Source: Clostridia bacterium (GTDB lineage: Bacteria > Bacillota_A > Clostridia > Christensenellales > UBA1242). Taken from it: DNA of 37,025 nucleotides. A program made the translations under genes and the position numbers. The notes under the pieces are model-generated. The model searched no databases and was not told the origin of the DNA. It saw only the letters and a list, made by a program, of their open reading frames with translations. Positions within the stretch are counted from its first letter, which is position 1, and each line of letters begins with the position of its first letter. Of this stretch, positions 1 to 8,912 are shown in pieces. The stretch lies in NCBI GenBank assembly GCA_028701635.1, contig JAQVQJ010000003.1, positions 1 through 37,025 on the forward strand, read 5' to 3'.

Positions 1-1
1 T

Positions 2-397
2 GATATTTTTGAAGTAGTTAGATTACAAGATGAATTACAATCTTTGTATACTGGAGGAACTGTTCTTCACCTTTACCTTGGAGAAAAGGTTGATGATAAA
101 GAAATATGTAAAAAGTTGATTAAAAAGGTTTTTACAAAATCAAAAATGCCATATATTTCTATAACTCCTACATTTAGCGTTTGTGAAGACCATGGTTACA
201 TAGCTGGTGAGGTTTGGGAATGTCCAGAATGTGGCAAAAAAACTGAAGTTTGGTCTAGAGTAGTTGGATTTTTAAGAACAGTCCAAGATTTTAATGACTC
301 AAAGAGAGAAGAATATATGTTGAGAAAAAAATTTGCTATTAAAAAAGATCAATTAATTGGAAATGTAGAGGAAAAGGATATTAAAGAAGGTAAATAA
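2..397 (+). CDS. nrdD: Anaerobic ribonucleoside-triphosphate reductase, C-terminal part
   Basis: This frame is open from the left edge of the window, so only the last ~131 residues of a class III ribonucleotide reductase are present. The family reduces ribonucleotides to deoxyribonucleotides under anoxia using a glycyl radical. Visible signatures are the YTGGTVLHLYLGE stretch, the ITPTFSVCEDHGY segment followed by CPECG (a zinc-site-like Cys cluster), and EVWSRVVGFLR, where the Gly in RVVGF sits at the usual radical position. The TTG at 44 is an internal Leu codon, not a start. nrdG follows after one base, so the two are co-transcribed and probably translationally coupled. The identity is secure; the N-terminal catalytic domain lies outside the window. 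Confidence 0.93.
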   Translation, partial: DIFEVVRLQDELQSLYTGGTVLHLYLGEKVDDKEICKKLIKKVFTKSKMPYISITPTFSVCEDHGYIAGEVWECPECGKKTEVWSRVVGFLRTVQDFNDSKREEYMLRKKFAIKKDQLIGNVEEKDIKEGK

Positions 398-398
398 A

Positions 399-1076
399 TT
401 GAAGTTCGCTGGTTTTTTGAAAAATTCGTTTATTGATTATCCAAATGAAGTTGCAGCAGTTGTTTTTACACTAGGCTGTAACTTTAATTGTTGGTATTGT
501 CATAATAGAAGCATTATAGATGAGAATAAATATGATAAAACTTTTATAGATGAGAAGGAAATTTTAACTTTTCTTCAAAGTCGGAAAGATTTTATTGATG
601 GACTAGTAATTTCTGGGGGAGAACCAACAATCTATGGAAATGAATTAAAAATTTTTATTAAAAAGGTTAAAGGATTAGGATTTAAAGTAAAATTAGATAC
701 GAACGGAACTAATCCTGAGTTAGTCAAAGAATTAATTGATGAAAAATTAATTGATTTTGTGGCAATGGATATTAAAACTACTCCTGAAAAATATAACAAA
801 ATAATTGGTCGCGATTTATGCTTTGATAATTTAAAGAAAACTATTGATATTTTAATCAAATCAAATATTGATTATGAATTTAGAACAACTTTTTCTCCTG
901 ATGTTACGGTTGAAGACATAGAAAATATTGGCAAAATGATAAATGGAGCAAAATCTTATATAATTCAAAAATATAACCCTGTTGATAATGATGTAAGAAA
1001 ACCACATTCTTTAAAAGATTTCAATCTAGCAAAAGAAAAGGTTAAAGATATAGTTAAATGTTCTTTGAGAATTTGA
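399..1076 (+). CDS. nrdG: Radical SAM activase of anaerobic ribonucleotide reductase
   Basis: A 225-residue radical SAM protein that would install the glycyl radical on NrdD. The 4Fe-4S motif CNFNCWYC lies near residue 28, preceded by FIDYPNEVAAVVFTLG, which is typical of the NrdG2-type activase family. SGGEPT near residue 73 is the SAM-binding GGE motif, and KLDTNGT is a later family block. The start is a TTG at 399 with an AAGAAGG ribosome site about 8 bases upstream, lying inside the end of nrdD. Adjacency to nrdD supports the assignment over other radical SAM activases. Cytosolic. No terminator is obvious after the stop; the next gene seems to have its own extended -10 promoter. Confidence 0.93.
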   Translation: MKFAGFLKNSFIDYPNEVAAVVFTLGCNFNCWYCHNRSIIDENKYDKTFIDEKEILTFLQSRKDFIDGLVISGGEPTIYGNELKIFIKKVKGLGFKVKLDTNGTNPELVKELIDEKLIDFVAMDIKTTPEKYNKIIGRDLCFDNLKKTIDILIKSNIDYEFRTTFSPDVTVEDIENIGKMINGAKSYIIQKYNPVDNDVRKPHSLKDFNLAKEKVKDIVKCSLRI

Positions 1077-1131
1077 TTAACTTTTATCGTTTAAAGCCTC
1101 ATTTAAATTAGTAGTTAAAATTTAAAAATAT

Positions 1132-1140
1132 TGCTATACT
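1132..1140 (+). promoter_or_regulatory. Extended -10 promoter before the kinase-like gene
   Basis: TATACT at 1135-1140 is preceded by TGC, giving an extended -10 (TGnTATACT). No good -35 is present. It lies about 30 bases before the start at 1171, which has a GGGAG ribosome site at 1162-1166. It would drive the kinase-like gene and transketolase. Confidence 0.5.
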
Positions 1141-1170
1141 ATTAATAACACAATATAATTTGGGAGTTAT

Positions 1171-1722
1171 ATGACATTGAAAAGCAATTTTATTTTAATT
1201 ACCTTGGTAGATATGGAAATAAAAAATGTTTCATCTTTATTATCAAAGAAATTAGAATATTATTATTTAAATACCGAAGAATTAATTGATTATGAACTGT
1301 ATGATAAGAAAAAAATGTTTGATATTTGTGGGGTTGATTATTTAGATAATCAATTAAAAAAAATTTTAAAGAATATAAATGATTTTGAAAACTCTGTAAT
1401 CTCTATGAGCTACACGACTTATTCAAATAATTTTTCTATTATAGATAGAAATAAAAGTAAGGTTATTTATTTAAAAACTACTAAAAAACAATTAGAAAGT
1501 GAATATAACAAGGTAAAAGAGAATGTTGAAGTACAAAAAAATATTTCAACAAAGAATACAACTTTATTATCGAATTTAGGTATTGCCTTAATGGTTTTTA
1601 ATGAAAGAGATAAATTTATTAGAAAAAATTGTGATTTTGAAGTAAACTATGATATATCTAATATAGAAAAAACTGTGAAAGAAATAATGGAGAAGATAGA
1701 GACAGGTGAAAATGAATATTGA
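1171..1722 (+). CDS. Shikimate-kinase-like protein lacking the P-loop
   Basis: A 183-residue protein whose whole length reads as a degenerate shikimate kinase. NFILITL matches strand 1, but the expected GxxGxGKT loop is LVDMEIKNV, with no Walker A glycines or Lys-Thr. LLSKKLEYYYLNTEELID matches the region after the P-loop, with the DxD shikimate/Mg residues replaced by LNTEE. VISMSYTT sits where active enzymes carry GGG. VIYLKTT and NERDKFIRKNCDFEV match the later strand and lid/adenine regions. Such a protein should not phosphorylate shikimate. It overlaps the transketolase start by 11 bases, so the two are coupled. Transketolase makes erythrose-4-phosphate, a shikimate precursor, so a regulatory or scaffolding role is possible but untested. 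The homology is my reading by eye. Confidence 0.55.
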   Translation: MTLKSNFILITLVDMEIKNVSSLLSKKLEYYYLNTEELIDYELYDKKKMFDICGVDYLDNQLKKILKNINDFENSVISMSYTTYSNNFSIIDRNKSKVIYLKTTKKQLESEYNKVKENVEVQKNISTKNTTLLSNLGIALMVFNERDKFIRKNCDFEVNYDISNIEKTVKEIMEKIETGENEY

Positions 1723-3679
1723 TCAAAAGTGTATAAATACGGCACGTGTTATAGCTGCCGAAACAATATCAAATGCAAATTCAGGGCATACTGGCTCATC
1801 TCTTGGAGCTGCTGCTATTTTATATACACTGTTTAAAGACCATTTAATTTTTTCTACAAATGATGATTTATTTTTAAATAGAGATAGATTTGTGCTTTCT
1901 GTAGGGCATATCTGTCCACTTTTATATACTCTTGAAAATATGTTTGGCTTTCCAATTTCTATTGAAAGTTTGAAAGCTTATAGAAAATATGAAAGTAAAA
2001 CACCGGGGCATCCTCACTATGGTTTGACCCCCGGGATTGAAGCATCGACTGGACCATTGGGTCAAGGAATTGCAAATGCAGTGGGAATGGCAATTGCGGA
2101 GAGTATGCTTGCTGAAAGATTTAATGTTTTAGATGATCCCATTTTTTCAAATTATACTTATGTCCTTGCTGGAGATGGTTGCTTAATGGAAGGAGTAGCT
2201 TTAGAAGCTATAAGCCTTGCAGGAAACTTAAAACTAAATAAATTAATTTTATTATATGACTATAATCAAGTCACAATTGATGGTAGATTGAGTATATCTA
2301 ATACAGAAGATGTAAAGGCTAAGTTTGAGGCACAAAATTGGAATGTAATTATTGTTCAAAACGGAAATAATTATAAAGCAATTTCAAAAGCAATAGAAAA
2401 TGCTAAAAAAAGTAAAGACAAGCCTACAATTATAATTTTCAAAACAATAATCGGATATGGTTCAAAGTTTGCAGACAATCCTTGTATTCATGGGAAGGCA
2501 CTTGATGAAGTTGGATTAGCTGATTTAAAAAGAAATTTAGAAATATATAGTGATTCCTTTGAAATTCCGGAAGATGTTAGGAAACATTGTCTTGAAACAA
2601 CCAAAGAAAATAAAGAAATTGAAATGAATTGGCGAAGAAAAGTTAATTTATATTCAAAAACAAATCCCGAACTTTATAAACAACTTGCTTTATATATAGA
2701 AAATAAGCAAATTGATGTTGAAAAAATAGTAGGAAATAAAATTAAAGATAAAAAAATTAGTGGTAGAAATGCAAATAATATAATTTTGAATATACTTGCA
2801 GATAAATTTCCTAATATTATTGGCGGGGCGGCAGATGTTGCTTCCTCTACAAAAACAATTATTGAGGGAGATGGTATTTTTGGAGAGAAAAATCGTCGAG
2901 GGAGAAATATTGCTTTTGGTGTAAGGGAACATGCAATGTCAGCAATAGCAAACGGTATAAGTTTATATTCTGGTTTTAAAGTTTTTGTTTCAACTTATTT
3001 AGTTTTTTCTTCATATTTATTACCAGCACTAAGAATGAGTGCAATGATGAAGCAGCCTATTCTATATTTTTTTACGCATGATAGTCTTTTGATAGGTGAA
3101 GATGGAGAAACTCATCAACCAATTGAGCAATTAGGCTGTTTAAGACAAATACCTGATATTAATGTTTGTCGACCTTGCGATGCAAAAGAATTAATGGCAT
3201 GCTACAATTTAGCTTTAAATACAGATAAGCCAACTTGTTTTATTCTTTCTAAACAAGAACTTACTGAGCAAAAAAGTGAAGTTGAAAAAGCAATGAAAGG
3301 CGCTTATGTTCTTGAAAAAGATGATGGGGCTCCGGACATCGTTTTTTATGCTACTGGAAGTGAAATTGAACTTGCAGTAAGTTTGAAAAAAGAGTTAAAT
3401 AAAGAGGGAACAAAAGTCGCTATTGTTAGTTTTCCTTGCATTGAAGAATTTGAAAGACAAACAGAACAATATAAAAATTCTGTATTATTCAAAGATGTTA
3501 AAACTCGTATAGCTATTGAAGCATCTGCAGATACAGTTTGGTATAAATATATTGGCGATTATGGAAAAGTTATCAATGTAACAAGATTTGGTGCAAGTGG
3601 GCGAGGAATCGAGGTCTATAAAAAATATGGCTTCTCAGTTTCTAGTATAAGAAAAGAGATAACAAAAATTTTAAAATAA
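1712..3679 (+). CDS. tkt: Transketolase
   Basis: A full-length (655-residue) thiamine-diphosphate transketolase of the non-oxidative pentose phosphate pathway. N-terminal domain: SGHTGSSLGAA, then the ThDP/Mg site GDGCLMEG with DYNQ (Asn ligand) about 30 residues later. Middle (Pyr) domain: FGVREHAMSAIANGI with the cofactor-activating Glu, and HDSLLIGEDGETHQPIEQL. C-terminal domain: IEASADTVWYKYIG and RFGASG. I chose the ATG at 1712 over the in-frame GTG at 1706 because family proteins begin close to MNIDQ. The start lies inside the preceding gene, so translation is probably coupled. In an anaerobe lacking the oxidative branch, transketolase supplies ribose-5-phosphate and erythrose-4-phosphate. 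Confidence 0.95.
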   Translation: MNIDQKCINTARVIAAETISNANSGHTGSSLGAAAILYTLFKDHLIFSTNDDLFLNRDRFVLSVGHICPLLYTLENMFGFPISIESLKAYRKYESKTPGHPHYGLTPGIEASTGPLGQGIANAVGMAIAESMLAERFNVLDDPIFSNYTYVLAGDGCLMEGVALEAISLAGNLKLNKLILLYDYNQVTIDGRLSISNTEDVKAKFEAQNWNVIIVQNGNNYKAISKAIENAKKSKDKPTIIIFKTIIGYGSKFADNPCIHGKALDEVGLADLKRNLEIYSDSFEIPEDVRKHCLETTKENKEIEMNWRRKVNLYSKTNPELYKQLALYIENKQIDVEKIVGNKIKDKKISGRNANNIILNILADKFPNIIGGAADVASSTKTIIEGDGIFGEKNRRGRNIAFGVREHAMSAIANGISLYSGFKVFVSTYLVFSSYLLPALRMSAMMKQPILYFFTHDSLLIGEDGETHQPIEQLGCLRQIPDINVCRPCDAKELMACYNLALNTDKPTCFILSKQELTEQKSEVEKAMKGAYVLEKDDGAPDIVFYATGSEIELAVSLKKELNKEGTKVAIVSFPCIEEFERQTEQYKNSVLFKDVKTRIAIEASADTVWYKYIGDYGKVINVTRFGASGRGIEVYKKYGFSVSSIRKEITKILK

Positions 3680-3700
3680 AAAAAACAATTTACTAAATAA

Positions 3701-3747
3701 AATGCCCCTCCGCCCATATAATTTGAATATATGGACGGAGGGGCATT
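3701..3747. terminator. Strong GC-rich hairpin downstream of transketolase
   Basis: A 20-bp stem with one mismatch (arms 3701-3720 and 3728-3747; core CCCCTCCGCC pairing with GGACGGAGGGG) and a 7-base loop. It stands out in AT-rich surroundings. No T-run follows on the + strand, so it is not a textbook terminator in that direction; T-rich sequence does follow on the - strand. It may end tkt transcription or stabilise the 3' end. The rest of the 3748-3912 gap is AT-rich, with a weak 8-bp inverted repeat (ATAGTCTT at 3759, AAGACTAT at 3793). Confidence 0.55.
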
Positions 3748-3915
3748 CAGATGTAAAGATAGTCTTCCAAGATATTAGGAACTTTTCTTTACAAGACTAT
3801 AATGTGCAGATATATTTTCTTTATACAAAAAATTTTAAATTTTTTTAAATGTTTTTAATGAAGTCGCAAAATTTTTAAAAAAACTTATTTTTCTATTTTA
3901 TCTTCCCCTGTTTTG

Positions 3916-3924
3916 TGGTATAAT
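3916..3924 (+). promoter_or_regulatory. Extended -10 promoter of ftsK, probably leaderless
   Basis: TGG followed by TATAAT (3919-3924) is a perfect extended -10; the -35 region is poor. Transcription would start near 3931, only about 3 bases before the ATG at 3934, with no convincing ribosome site between them. This predicts an almost leaderless ftsK mRNA. Confidence 0.6.
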
Positions 3925-3933
3925 TACAGGCAT

Positions 3934-6735
3934 ATGGAAAATGGAGTATTTAATAGAAGAAAAAAGAATTTATCCTATGTTGGAATAGGAATTTTATTCT
4001 TATGTACAATTGTATTCTTATCTTTGTTCACAGGACTCATTCATCCTATAAAATACTTTTTACTTGGTACTTTTGGGTTATTTTCATATCCTCTTTTTAT
4101 TATAATTTTTATGTTTGGTATGGCTCTTATTAACAAAAAAAGATATGTTTTTCCTTTAAGATATATTTTATATATTACATTTGCAATAGTTAGTTTGCTT
4201 GCAATTGTTCAAAACATTATGGTTGGAGGCTTTGATAGTGGTTTTTTAGAATTTCTTGGATATAACTACACAAGGCAACTAACACCAGGTGGGATTGTAA
4301 TTGGATTATTGATTTCCCCAGTAAAATTTTCATTAGGGACTGCTGGAGTTTATGCAATATTCTCAATTTTTTTAATAGTGTTTTCGTGTTTAATTGCTGA
4401 TTATTTAGTTTATGTTAGAAAAAATGCAGAAAGGGAAATACCTTTAAAGGTTGCTAGAAAAAAACAAGAAGAGAAAGAACAAAAACGTCTTGCAAAACTA
4501 CAAAGTGAAAAACGCAGTGAGTGGATGTTAGATAGAGAAGGTAATTTGGTTGGAAAAAACGGAAAAATCTTTGGTATAGATAACGAAGAAAGAACAATCG
4601 CTGTTGGTCAATCACAAGATGTTGATGATGTTCATGCCAATACATTGAGTAAACTAGAAATAGCAATATCAAGACGAGAAAATAAAGACAAACCTAAAAT
4701 AACATTAGATGCTAAAATTGAAGAAGAAAATTCTTCTATTAATTCTGCTAAAAAGAAATTGGGGTTAATTAAGAATGGAGTTATTGAATCTTCTCAACCG
4801 AGAGAAAAAGAATTAACTTTACGAGAAAAACTTGAAAAAAATCAATTGTCAAAAAAGGAATATCTTTTAACACCGCCCACATTAAATGAAATAACTATTT
4901 ATCCTTTTGAGCAAAATAAACAAGAAAAAAGAGCAAATGAAGATTATTTAGCAGAAGTTAACGATAATGTTAATATTTTGAAACAAGAAAAGAATGAGAT
5001 TGCCAATCTAAAAGCGGAAGAAAATTTAGTTGAAGAGAGTGACTACTCATTCGTTAATTTAGAAGAAGAAACATCATATCTTGACCCAGAAAGTAAGGCT
5101 GTTGCAGGCGACTTAATAAAGAAAATGATTAACGATGAGTCTGATTTGAATATAAAGGCAGAAAGCTTAAAAATACAAAAGCCTGAAAATAAATCATTTT
5201 CACAAATTGAAATACCGGGAGCAGAGAAAAAGAGCCCGATAGAAGTCCCAAAAAATTATTATTCAAAACCTCCAAAATATTCTCGTCCTAGCTATGATTT
5301 ATTGAATACTATCGAGGTTGATAACACTGATTTACAGGAGAGTATACAAAAGAAAGCGATAGTTCTTGAAAATGCACTTGAAACTTTTAATATTAGTGCA
5401 AAGGTTATAAGAATTGTAGTTGGCCCAGCGGTTACAAGGTATGAACTTGAAATGCCGGTTGGTGTTCCGGTTAAAAAAATCCTTGCCCATTCAGACGATA
5501 TTGCATTAAATCTTGCCTCTAATGGAGATATAAGGATAGAAGCACCAATTCCGGGAAGAAGTGCAGTTGGAATTGAAGTTCCTAATGATAAAATTTCAAC
5601 GGTTGGAATTAAAGAGATATTAAATTCAAGAGAATTTAACGAGGCAAAAGCCCCTCTTACTTTTGCTTTGGGAAAAGATATAGGAGGAGCAATTAGAGTC
5701 TGTAATCTTTCAAAAATGACACATCTTATTGTAGCTGGAGCAACAGGCTCTGGTAAAAGTGTTTGTTTGAATGCAATAATCACTTCATTAATATATAAAA
5801 ATTCACCTGAAGATTTACGATTAATATTAATCGACCCAAAGAGAGTTGAATTCACTATGTATAATGGCCTTCCTCATTTAATGTTACCAAATGTAATAAC
5901 TGAAACAGATAAGGCTATCAATGCACTTACTTGGGCAATAAATGAAATGGAACGCCGTTTTAGTTTATTCCAAGAATCTCGAGCAAGAAATTTAGAAGAA
6001 TATAATATATGTCAAGCAGTTCTATCTGGCGAAGTACAAAAATTACCAATAATCGTTATTATTATTGATGAATTAGCAGATTTAATGATGCTAGCAAAGA
6101 AAGAAATTGAAGATAAAATTATGAGATTAGCACAGAAAGCTCGTGCGGCCGGAATTCACTTGATTTTGGCTACACAAAGACCATCTGTCAATGTTATCAC
6201 AGGAACAATTAAAGCTAATTTCCCATCAAGAATTGCCTTTGCAGTTACCAGTTTCGTTGATTCAAAAACAATTTTGGATATTGGCGGAGCGGAAAAATTA
6301 CTTGGAAAAGGCGATATGTTATTTGCACCTAATGATAAACCAGAGCCAACTAGAATACAAGGTTGCTATATAGACGGAAAAGAAGTTGAACGAGTTGTTG
6401 AATATATTAAATCAAATAATGACTATGATTTTGATGATGAAACGGCAAAAAGTATAACAGAAATTACAAAAGTAAACGGAAATCCTTTCGCACCAGATAG
6501 CGACGCTCAAAACGACGAACTTTTACCGCTTGCACTTCGTTTATTTATAGAAAATGGACAAGCATCAATTACAATGTTGCAACGAAGATTTAGAATAGGA
6601 TTTTCAAGAGCAGCAAGTTTAGTTGATGAAATGGAACGCAGGGGATATATTGGTGCGGCAGAAGGCTCAAAACAACGATCGGTTAATATTACAATGGAAG
6701 AATATAAAAATTTATTTGGGGAATCAAATGAGTAA
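3934..6735 (+). CDS. ftsK: DNA translocase FtsK/SpoIIIE
   Basis: A 933-residue septal DNA pump that clears chromosome ends from the division or sporulation septum. About four hydrophobic segments occupy residues ~10-165, followed by a long charged, low-complexity linker (~165-480). The motor domain has the Walker A GATGSGKS at ~602-609, LILIDPKRVEF, Walker B VIIIDELADLMM, and AGIHLILATQRPSVNVITG. The C-terminal winged-helix gamma domain (DNA-sequence reading, Xer activation) has QASITMLQRRFRIGFSRA. An in-frame TTG at 3913 is open, but it overlaps the -10 box, so I use the ATG at 3934. rimO overlaps its last 8 bases. Its position 7-10 kb from a Xer recombinase and dif-like site fits FtsK's role at the terminus. 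FtsK and SpoIIIE cannot be separated from this sequence alone. Confidence 0.95.
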   Translation: MENGVFNRRKKNLSYVGIGILFLCTIVFLSLFTGLIHPIKYFLLGTFGLFSYPLFIIIFMFGMALINKKRYVFPLRYILYITFAIVSLLAIVQNIMVGGFDSGFLEFLGYNYTRQLTPGGIVIGLLISPVKFSLGTAGVYAIFSIFLIVFSCLIADYLVYVRKNAEREIPLKVARKKQEEKEQKRLAKLQSEKRSEWMLDREGNLVGKNGKIFGIDNEERTIAVGQSQDVDDVHANTLSKLEIAISRRENKDKPKITLDAKIEEENSSINSAKKKLGLIKNGVIESSQPREKELTLREKLEKNQLSKKEYLLTPPTLNEITIYPFEQNKQEKRANEDYLAEVNDNVNILKQEKNEIANLKAEENLVEESDYSFVNLEEETSYLDPESKAVAGDLIKKMINDESDLNIKAESLKIQKPENKSFSQIEIPGAEKKSPIEVPKNYYSKPPKYSRPSYDLLNTIEVDNTDLQESIQKKAIVLENALETFNISAKVIRIVVGPAVTRYELEMPVGVPVKKILAHSDDIALNLASNGDIRIEAPIPGRSAVGIEVPNDKISTVGIKEILNSREFNEAKAPLTFALGKDIGGAIRVCNLSKMTHLIVAGATGSGKSVCLNAIITSLIYKNSPEDLRLILIDPKRVEFTMYNGLPHLMLPNVITETDKAINALTWAINEMERRFSLFQESRARNLEEYNICQAVLSGEVQKLPIIVIIIDELADLMMLAKKEIEDKIMRLAQKARAAGIHLILATQRPSVNVITGTIKANFPSRIAFAVTSFVDSKTILDIGGAEKLLGKGDMLFAPNDKPEPTRIQGCYIDGKEVERVVEYIKSNNDYDFDDETAKSITEITKVNGNPFAPDSDAQNDELLPLALRLFIENGQASITMLQRRFRIGFSRAASLVDEMERRGYIGAAEGSKQRSVNITMEEYKNLFGESNE

Positions 6736-8086
6736 AAATATAAAATATATTGAAGGGTTTGGAGAAATTACATTAGATGAACTTACGAAAAAGAAGATAT
6801 CTTTTATAAGTTTGGGCTGTGATAAAAACAGAGTTGATTTAGAAGAAATGATGAACAGTCTTGACAATTTCGGTTTTAAATTCGGGGATTTAGACTTTTC
6901 AAATATTGTTATAATAAATACTTGTGCCTTTATTTTACCTGCTCGAAAAGAAGCAATAGACAATATTTTAGAAATGGTAGAATTAAAAAAATCTGGAAAG
7001 TTAGAGAAGATTATTGTTACTGGTTGTTTAAGTCAAAGGTACATTGAAGAATTGCAAAAGCATATGCCAGAAGTAGATGAATTTGTCCAATTAAAAGATA
7101 ACAAAAATATATGTCAAATTATCGCTAAAACTTATGGAATTATAATAGAAAAATTTAAGGATAATGAAGGACAATTACCTATGAGTCCCTTTCATTTTGC
7201 TTATTTAAAAATCTCAGATGGTTGTAACAATAATTGTGCGTATTGTACAATCCCGAGAATAAGGGGCAGATACATTTCTAAACCATTTAATGAGGTGATT
7301 AGTCGTGCAAAGGAATTAGCTTCAAAAGGAGCAAAAGAACTAATAATCGTTGCCCAAGATACTACGCGTTATGGCTTTGATTTATATGACAAATATCGTT
7401 TAACCGAACTGCTTAATGAACTCTCAAAAATAGAAAAAATTAAATGGATTAGACTTCATTATTGTTATCCTGAATTTGTTACAGATGAGTTGTTAGAATT
7501 AATGAAAAATAATAAGAAAATTTGCCCTTACATAGATATCCCACTTCAACATATCGATGAAAAAATTTTAAAAGAAATGAATAGAAAAAGTAATGAGCAA
7601 GGTATAAAAAATTTAATAACTAAAATCAAGACTAAATATCCTGAAATTGCTATAAGGTCAACCTTTATCGTTGGATTTCCGGGAGAAAATTATTGGCAGT
7701 TTTTAAAGCTCTGTAAGTTTATTAGAGAAAACAAATTGGATAATGTTGGATTTTTTGCATATTCGCGTGAAGAGGGAACAAAAGCTTTCTTTATGAAAAG
7801 TCAGGTTCCAGAACTTATTAAGAAAATGAGATTGAAAAAGATACAGACTATTCAAGAAAAAATTGCCGATGATAAAAATAGAAAATTAATAGGGCAAGAA
7901 GTTGAAGTTTTAATTGATTTGTTTAATAAAGAAACAGGATTTTATGAGGCTAGAAGTAGTAAAATGTCGCCCAATGTTGACTATTATATAAATGTCGAAG
8001 ATGACCAACGGATACTTATAGGTGAGTTTTTTACAGTTGTATTAAATTCTTACGATAAGTACTCTTTTACAGCTAAATTAAAATAA
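6728..8086 (+). CDS. rimO: Ribosomal protein S12 methylthiotransferase RimO
   Basis: A 452-residue radical SAM methylthiotransferase that adds a methylthio group to the conserved Asp of ribosomal protein uS12. The N-terminal MTTase domain has three cluster cysteines: C31 (SLGCDKNRVD), C66 (INTCAF) and C100 (VTGCLSQRY). The radical SAM domain has C166/C170/C173 in DGCNNNCAYCTIP, followed by RIRGRY. RLHYCYPE favours RimO over MiaB. A C-terminal TRAM-like domain begins near IGQEVEVLI. The ATG at 6728 has a GGGG ribosome site just upstream; the frame stays open further upstream inside ftsK, but those residues are not family-like. It overlaps the ftsK stop by 8 bases, so the two are co-transcribed. 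Confidence 0.92.
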   Translation: MSKNIKYIEGFGEITLDELTKKKISFISLGCDKNRVDLEEMMNSLDNFGFKFGDLDFSNIVIINTCAFILPARKEAIDNILEMVELKKSGKLEKIIVTGCLSQRYIEELQKHMPEVDEFVQLKDNKNICQIIAKTYGIIIEKFKDNEGQLPMSPFHFAYLKISDGCNNNCAYCTIPRIRGRYISKPFNEVISRAKELASKGAKELIIVAQDTTRYGFDLYDKYRLTELLNELSKIEKIKWIRLHYCYPEFVTDELLELMKNNKKICPYIDIPLQHIDEKILKEMNRKSNEQGIKNLITKIKTKYPEIAIRSTFIVGFPGENYWQFLKLCKFIRENKLDNVGFFAYSREEGTKAFFMKSQVPELIKKMRLKKIQTIQEKIADDKNRKLIGQEVEVLIDLFNKETGFYEARSSKMSPNVDYYINVEDDQRILIGEFFTVVLNSYDKYSFTAKLK

Positions 8087-8110
8087 TTTTATAAAACAAC
8101 TTTTAAAAAA

Positions 8111-8139
8111 TTGCCTAAAATAGAATTTTATTCTATAAT
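8111..8139 (+). promoter_or_regulatory. Sigma-A-type promoter of pgsA
   Basis: TTGCCT (8111-8116) and TATAAT (8134-8139) are separated by exactly 17 bases, 22 bases before the pgsA ATG, which has an AAGGAG ribosome site. Confidence 0.75.
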
Positions 8140-8161
8140 TTAGTTATTAAAGGAGTTTAAT

Positions 8162-8746
8162 ATGAATTTACCAAATAAAATTACAATGATTAGAATTTTA
8201 CTAATTCCATTTATGATTTTCTTTTATCTTGCAAATTTTATTCCGGGAGGCTGGGGAAAAATAATCGCATTGGTTATCTTCATTGGCGCTGCATTAACTG
8301 ATATGCTTGATGGTCATTTAGCAAGAAAGCATAGGCTTGTAACAGACCTTGGAAAGTTTTTAGACCCAATAGCAGATAAATTGCTTGTTATGTCGGCACT
8401 TTTACTTGTTGTTTGCGATGGAACGATAGTAGCACCATATGGATTTTTTGCGGCAGTTATTATAATTGGAAGGGAACTGATTATAAGTGCATTAAGACAA
8501 GTGGCAGCAGCCAAAAATATAGTCATTGCAGCAGATTGGTGGGGTAAAATTAAAACATTTATAACAGATATTTCAATAGCATTTTTAATTTTATTGAGTT
8601 TCTTCTACCAAAATGGATTTGCAAGCGGAACAATATTCTTAGATGTATTCCAGACTATAAATTATATCCTATTAGGTGGAGCAATTTCTTTAACAATTGT
8701 ATCTGGAATTAATTATCTTGTTAAAAATTGGAAAGTAATAAAATAA
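8162..8746 (+). CDS. pgsA: CDP-diacylglycerol-glycerol-3-phosphate phosphatidyltransferase
   Basis: A 194-residue integral membrane enzyme that makes phosphatidylglycerol phosphate, the first committed step to phosphatidylglycerol and cardiolipin. The CDP-alcohol phosphotransferase motif is complete: D-G-x2-A-R-x8-G-x3-D-x3-D, read in MLDGHLARKHRLVTDLGKF followed by LDPIADKL. The rest is hydrophobic, with about five to six membrane spans. NLPNKITMIRILLIPFM is the usual PgsA N-terminus, and length is normal. Its own promoter and an AAGGAG site precede it. pgsA-cinA-recA is a common Firmicute gene order, which separates it from other CDP-alcohol transferases. Confidence 0.93.
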   Translation: MNLPNKITMIRILLIPFMIFFYLANFIPGGWGKIIALVIFIGAALTDMLDGHLARKHRLVTDLGKFLDPIADKLLVMSALLLVVCDGTIVAPYGFFAAVIIIGRELIISALRQVAAAKNIVIAADWWGKIKTFITDISIAFLILLSFFYQNGFASGTIFLDVFQTINYILLGGAISLTIVSGINYLVKNWKVIK

Positions 8747-8763
8747 CGATAAGATTTTTACCC

Positions 8764-8837
8764 GTCATTGCGAGGAGCGTAGCGACGTGGCAATCCAGAC
8801 TTCGAAGTCTAAGATTCCTCGCTTCGCTCAGAATGAC
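8764..8837 (+). repeat. Full-length dispersed palindromic repeat, copy 1
   Basis: A 74-bp element bounded by GTCATT and AATGAC. The left half contains GCGAGGAGCGTAGCGACG, the centre is the perfect palindrome AGACTTCGAAGTCT, and the right half contains CCTCGCTTCGCTCAG. It is far richer in G+C than its surroundings. A same-length copy is at 17003-17076 and a half copy at 35050-35092. It looks like a non-autonomous REP- or MITE-like element between pgsA and cinA. Confidence 0.85.
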
Positions 8838-8850
8838 AGATTAATGATAA

Positions 8851-8886
8851 GATTTCTCTACTACCTTTCTCTTCGGTCGAAATGAC
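8851..8886 (-). repeat. Dispersed repeat, short form
   Basis: GATTTCTCTAC followed by TTCGGTCGAAATGAC is the short repeat type (GTCATTTCGACyGAGCGAAG...GAGAAATCTC), here read on the - strand. It lies 13 bases after the long element. Related copies are at 17568, 19166, 22032 and 35143. Confidence 0.7.
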
Positions 8887-8912
8887 ACAAAATTAAATTT
8901 GGAGCATCAATT

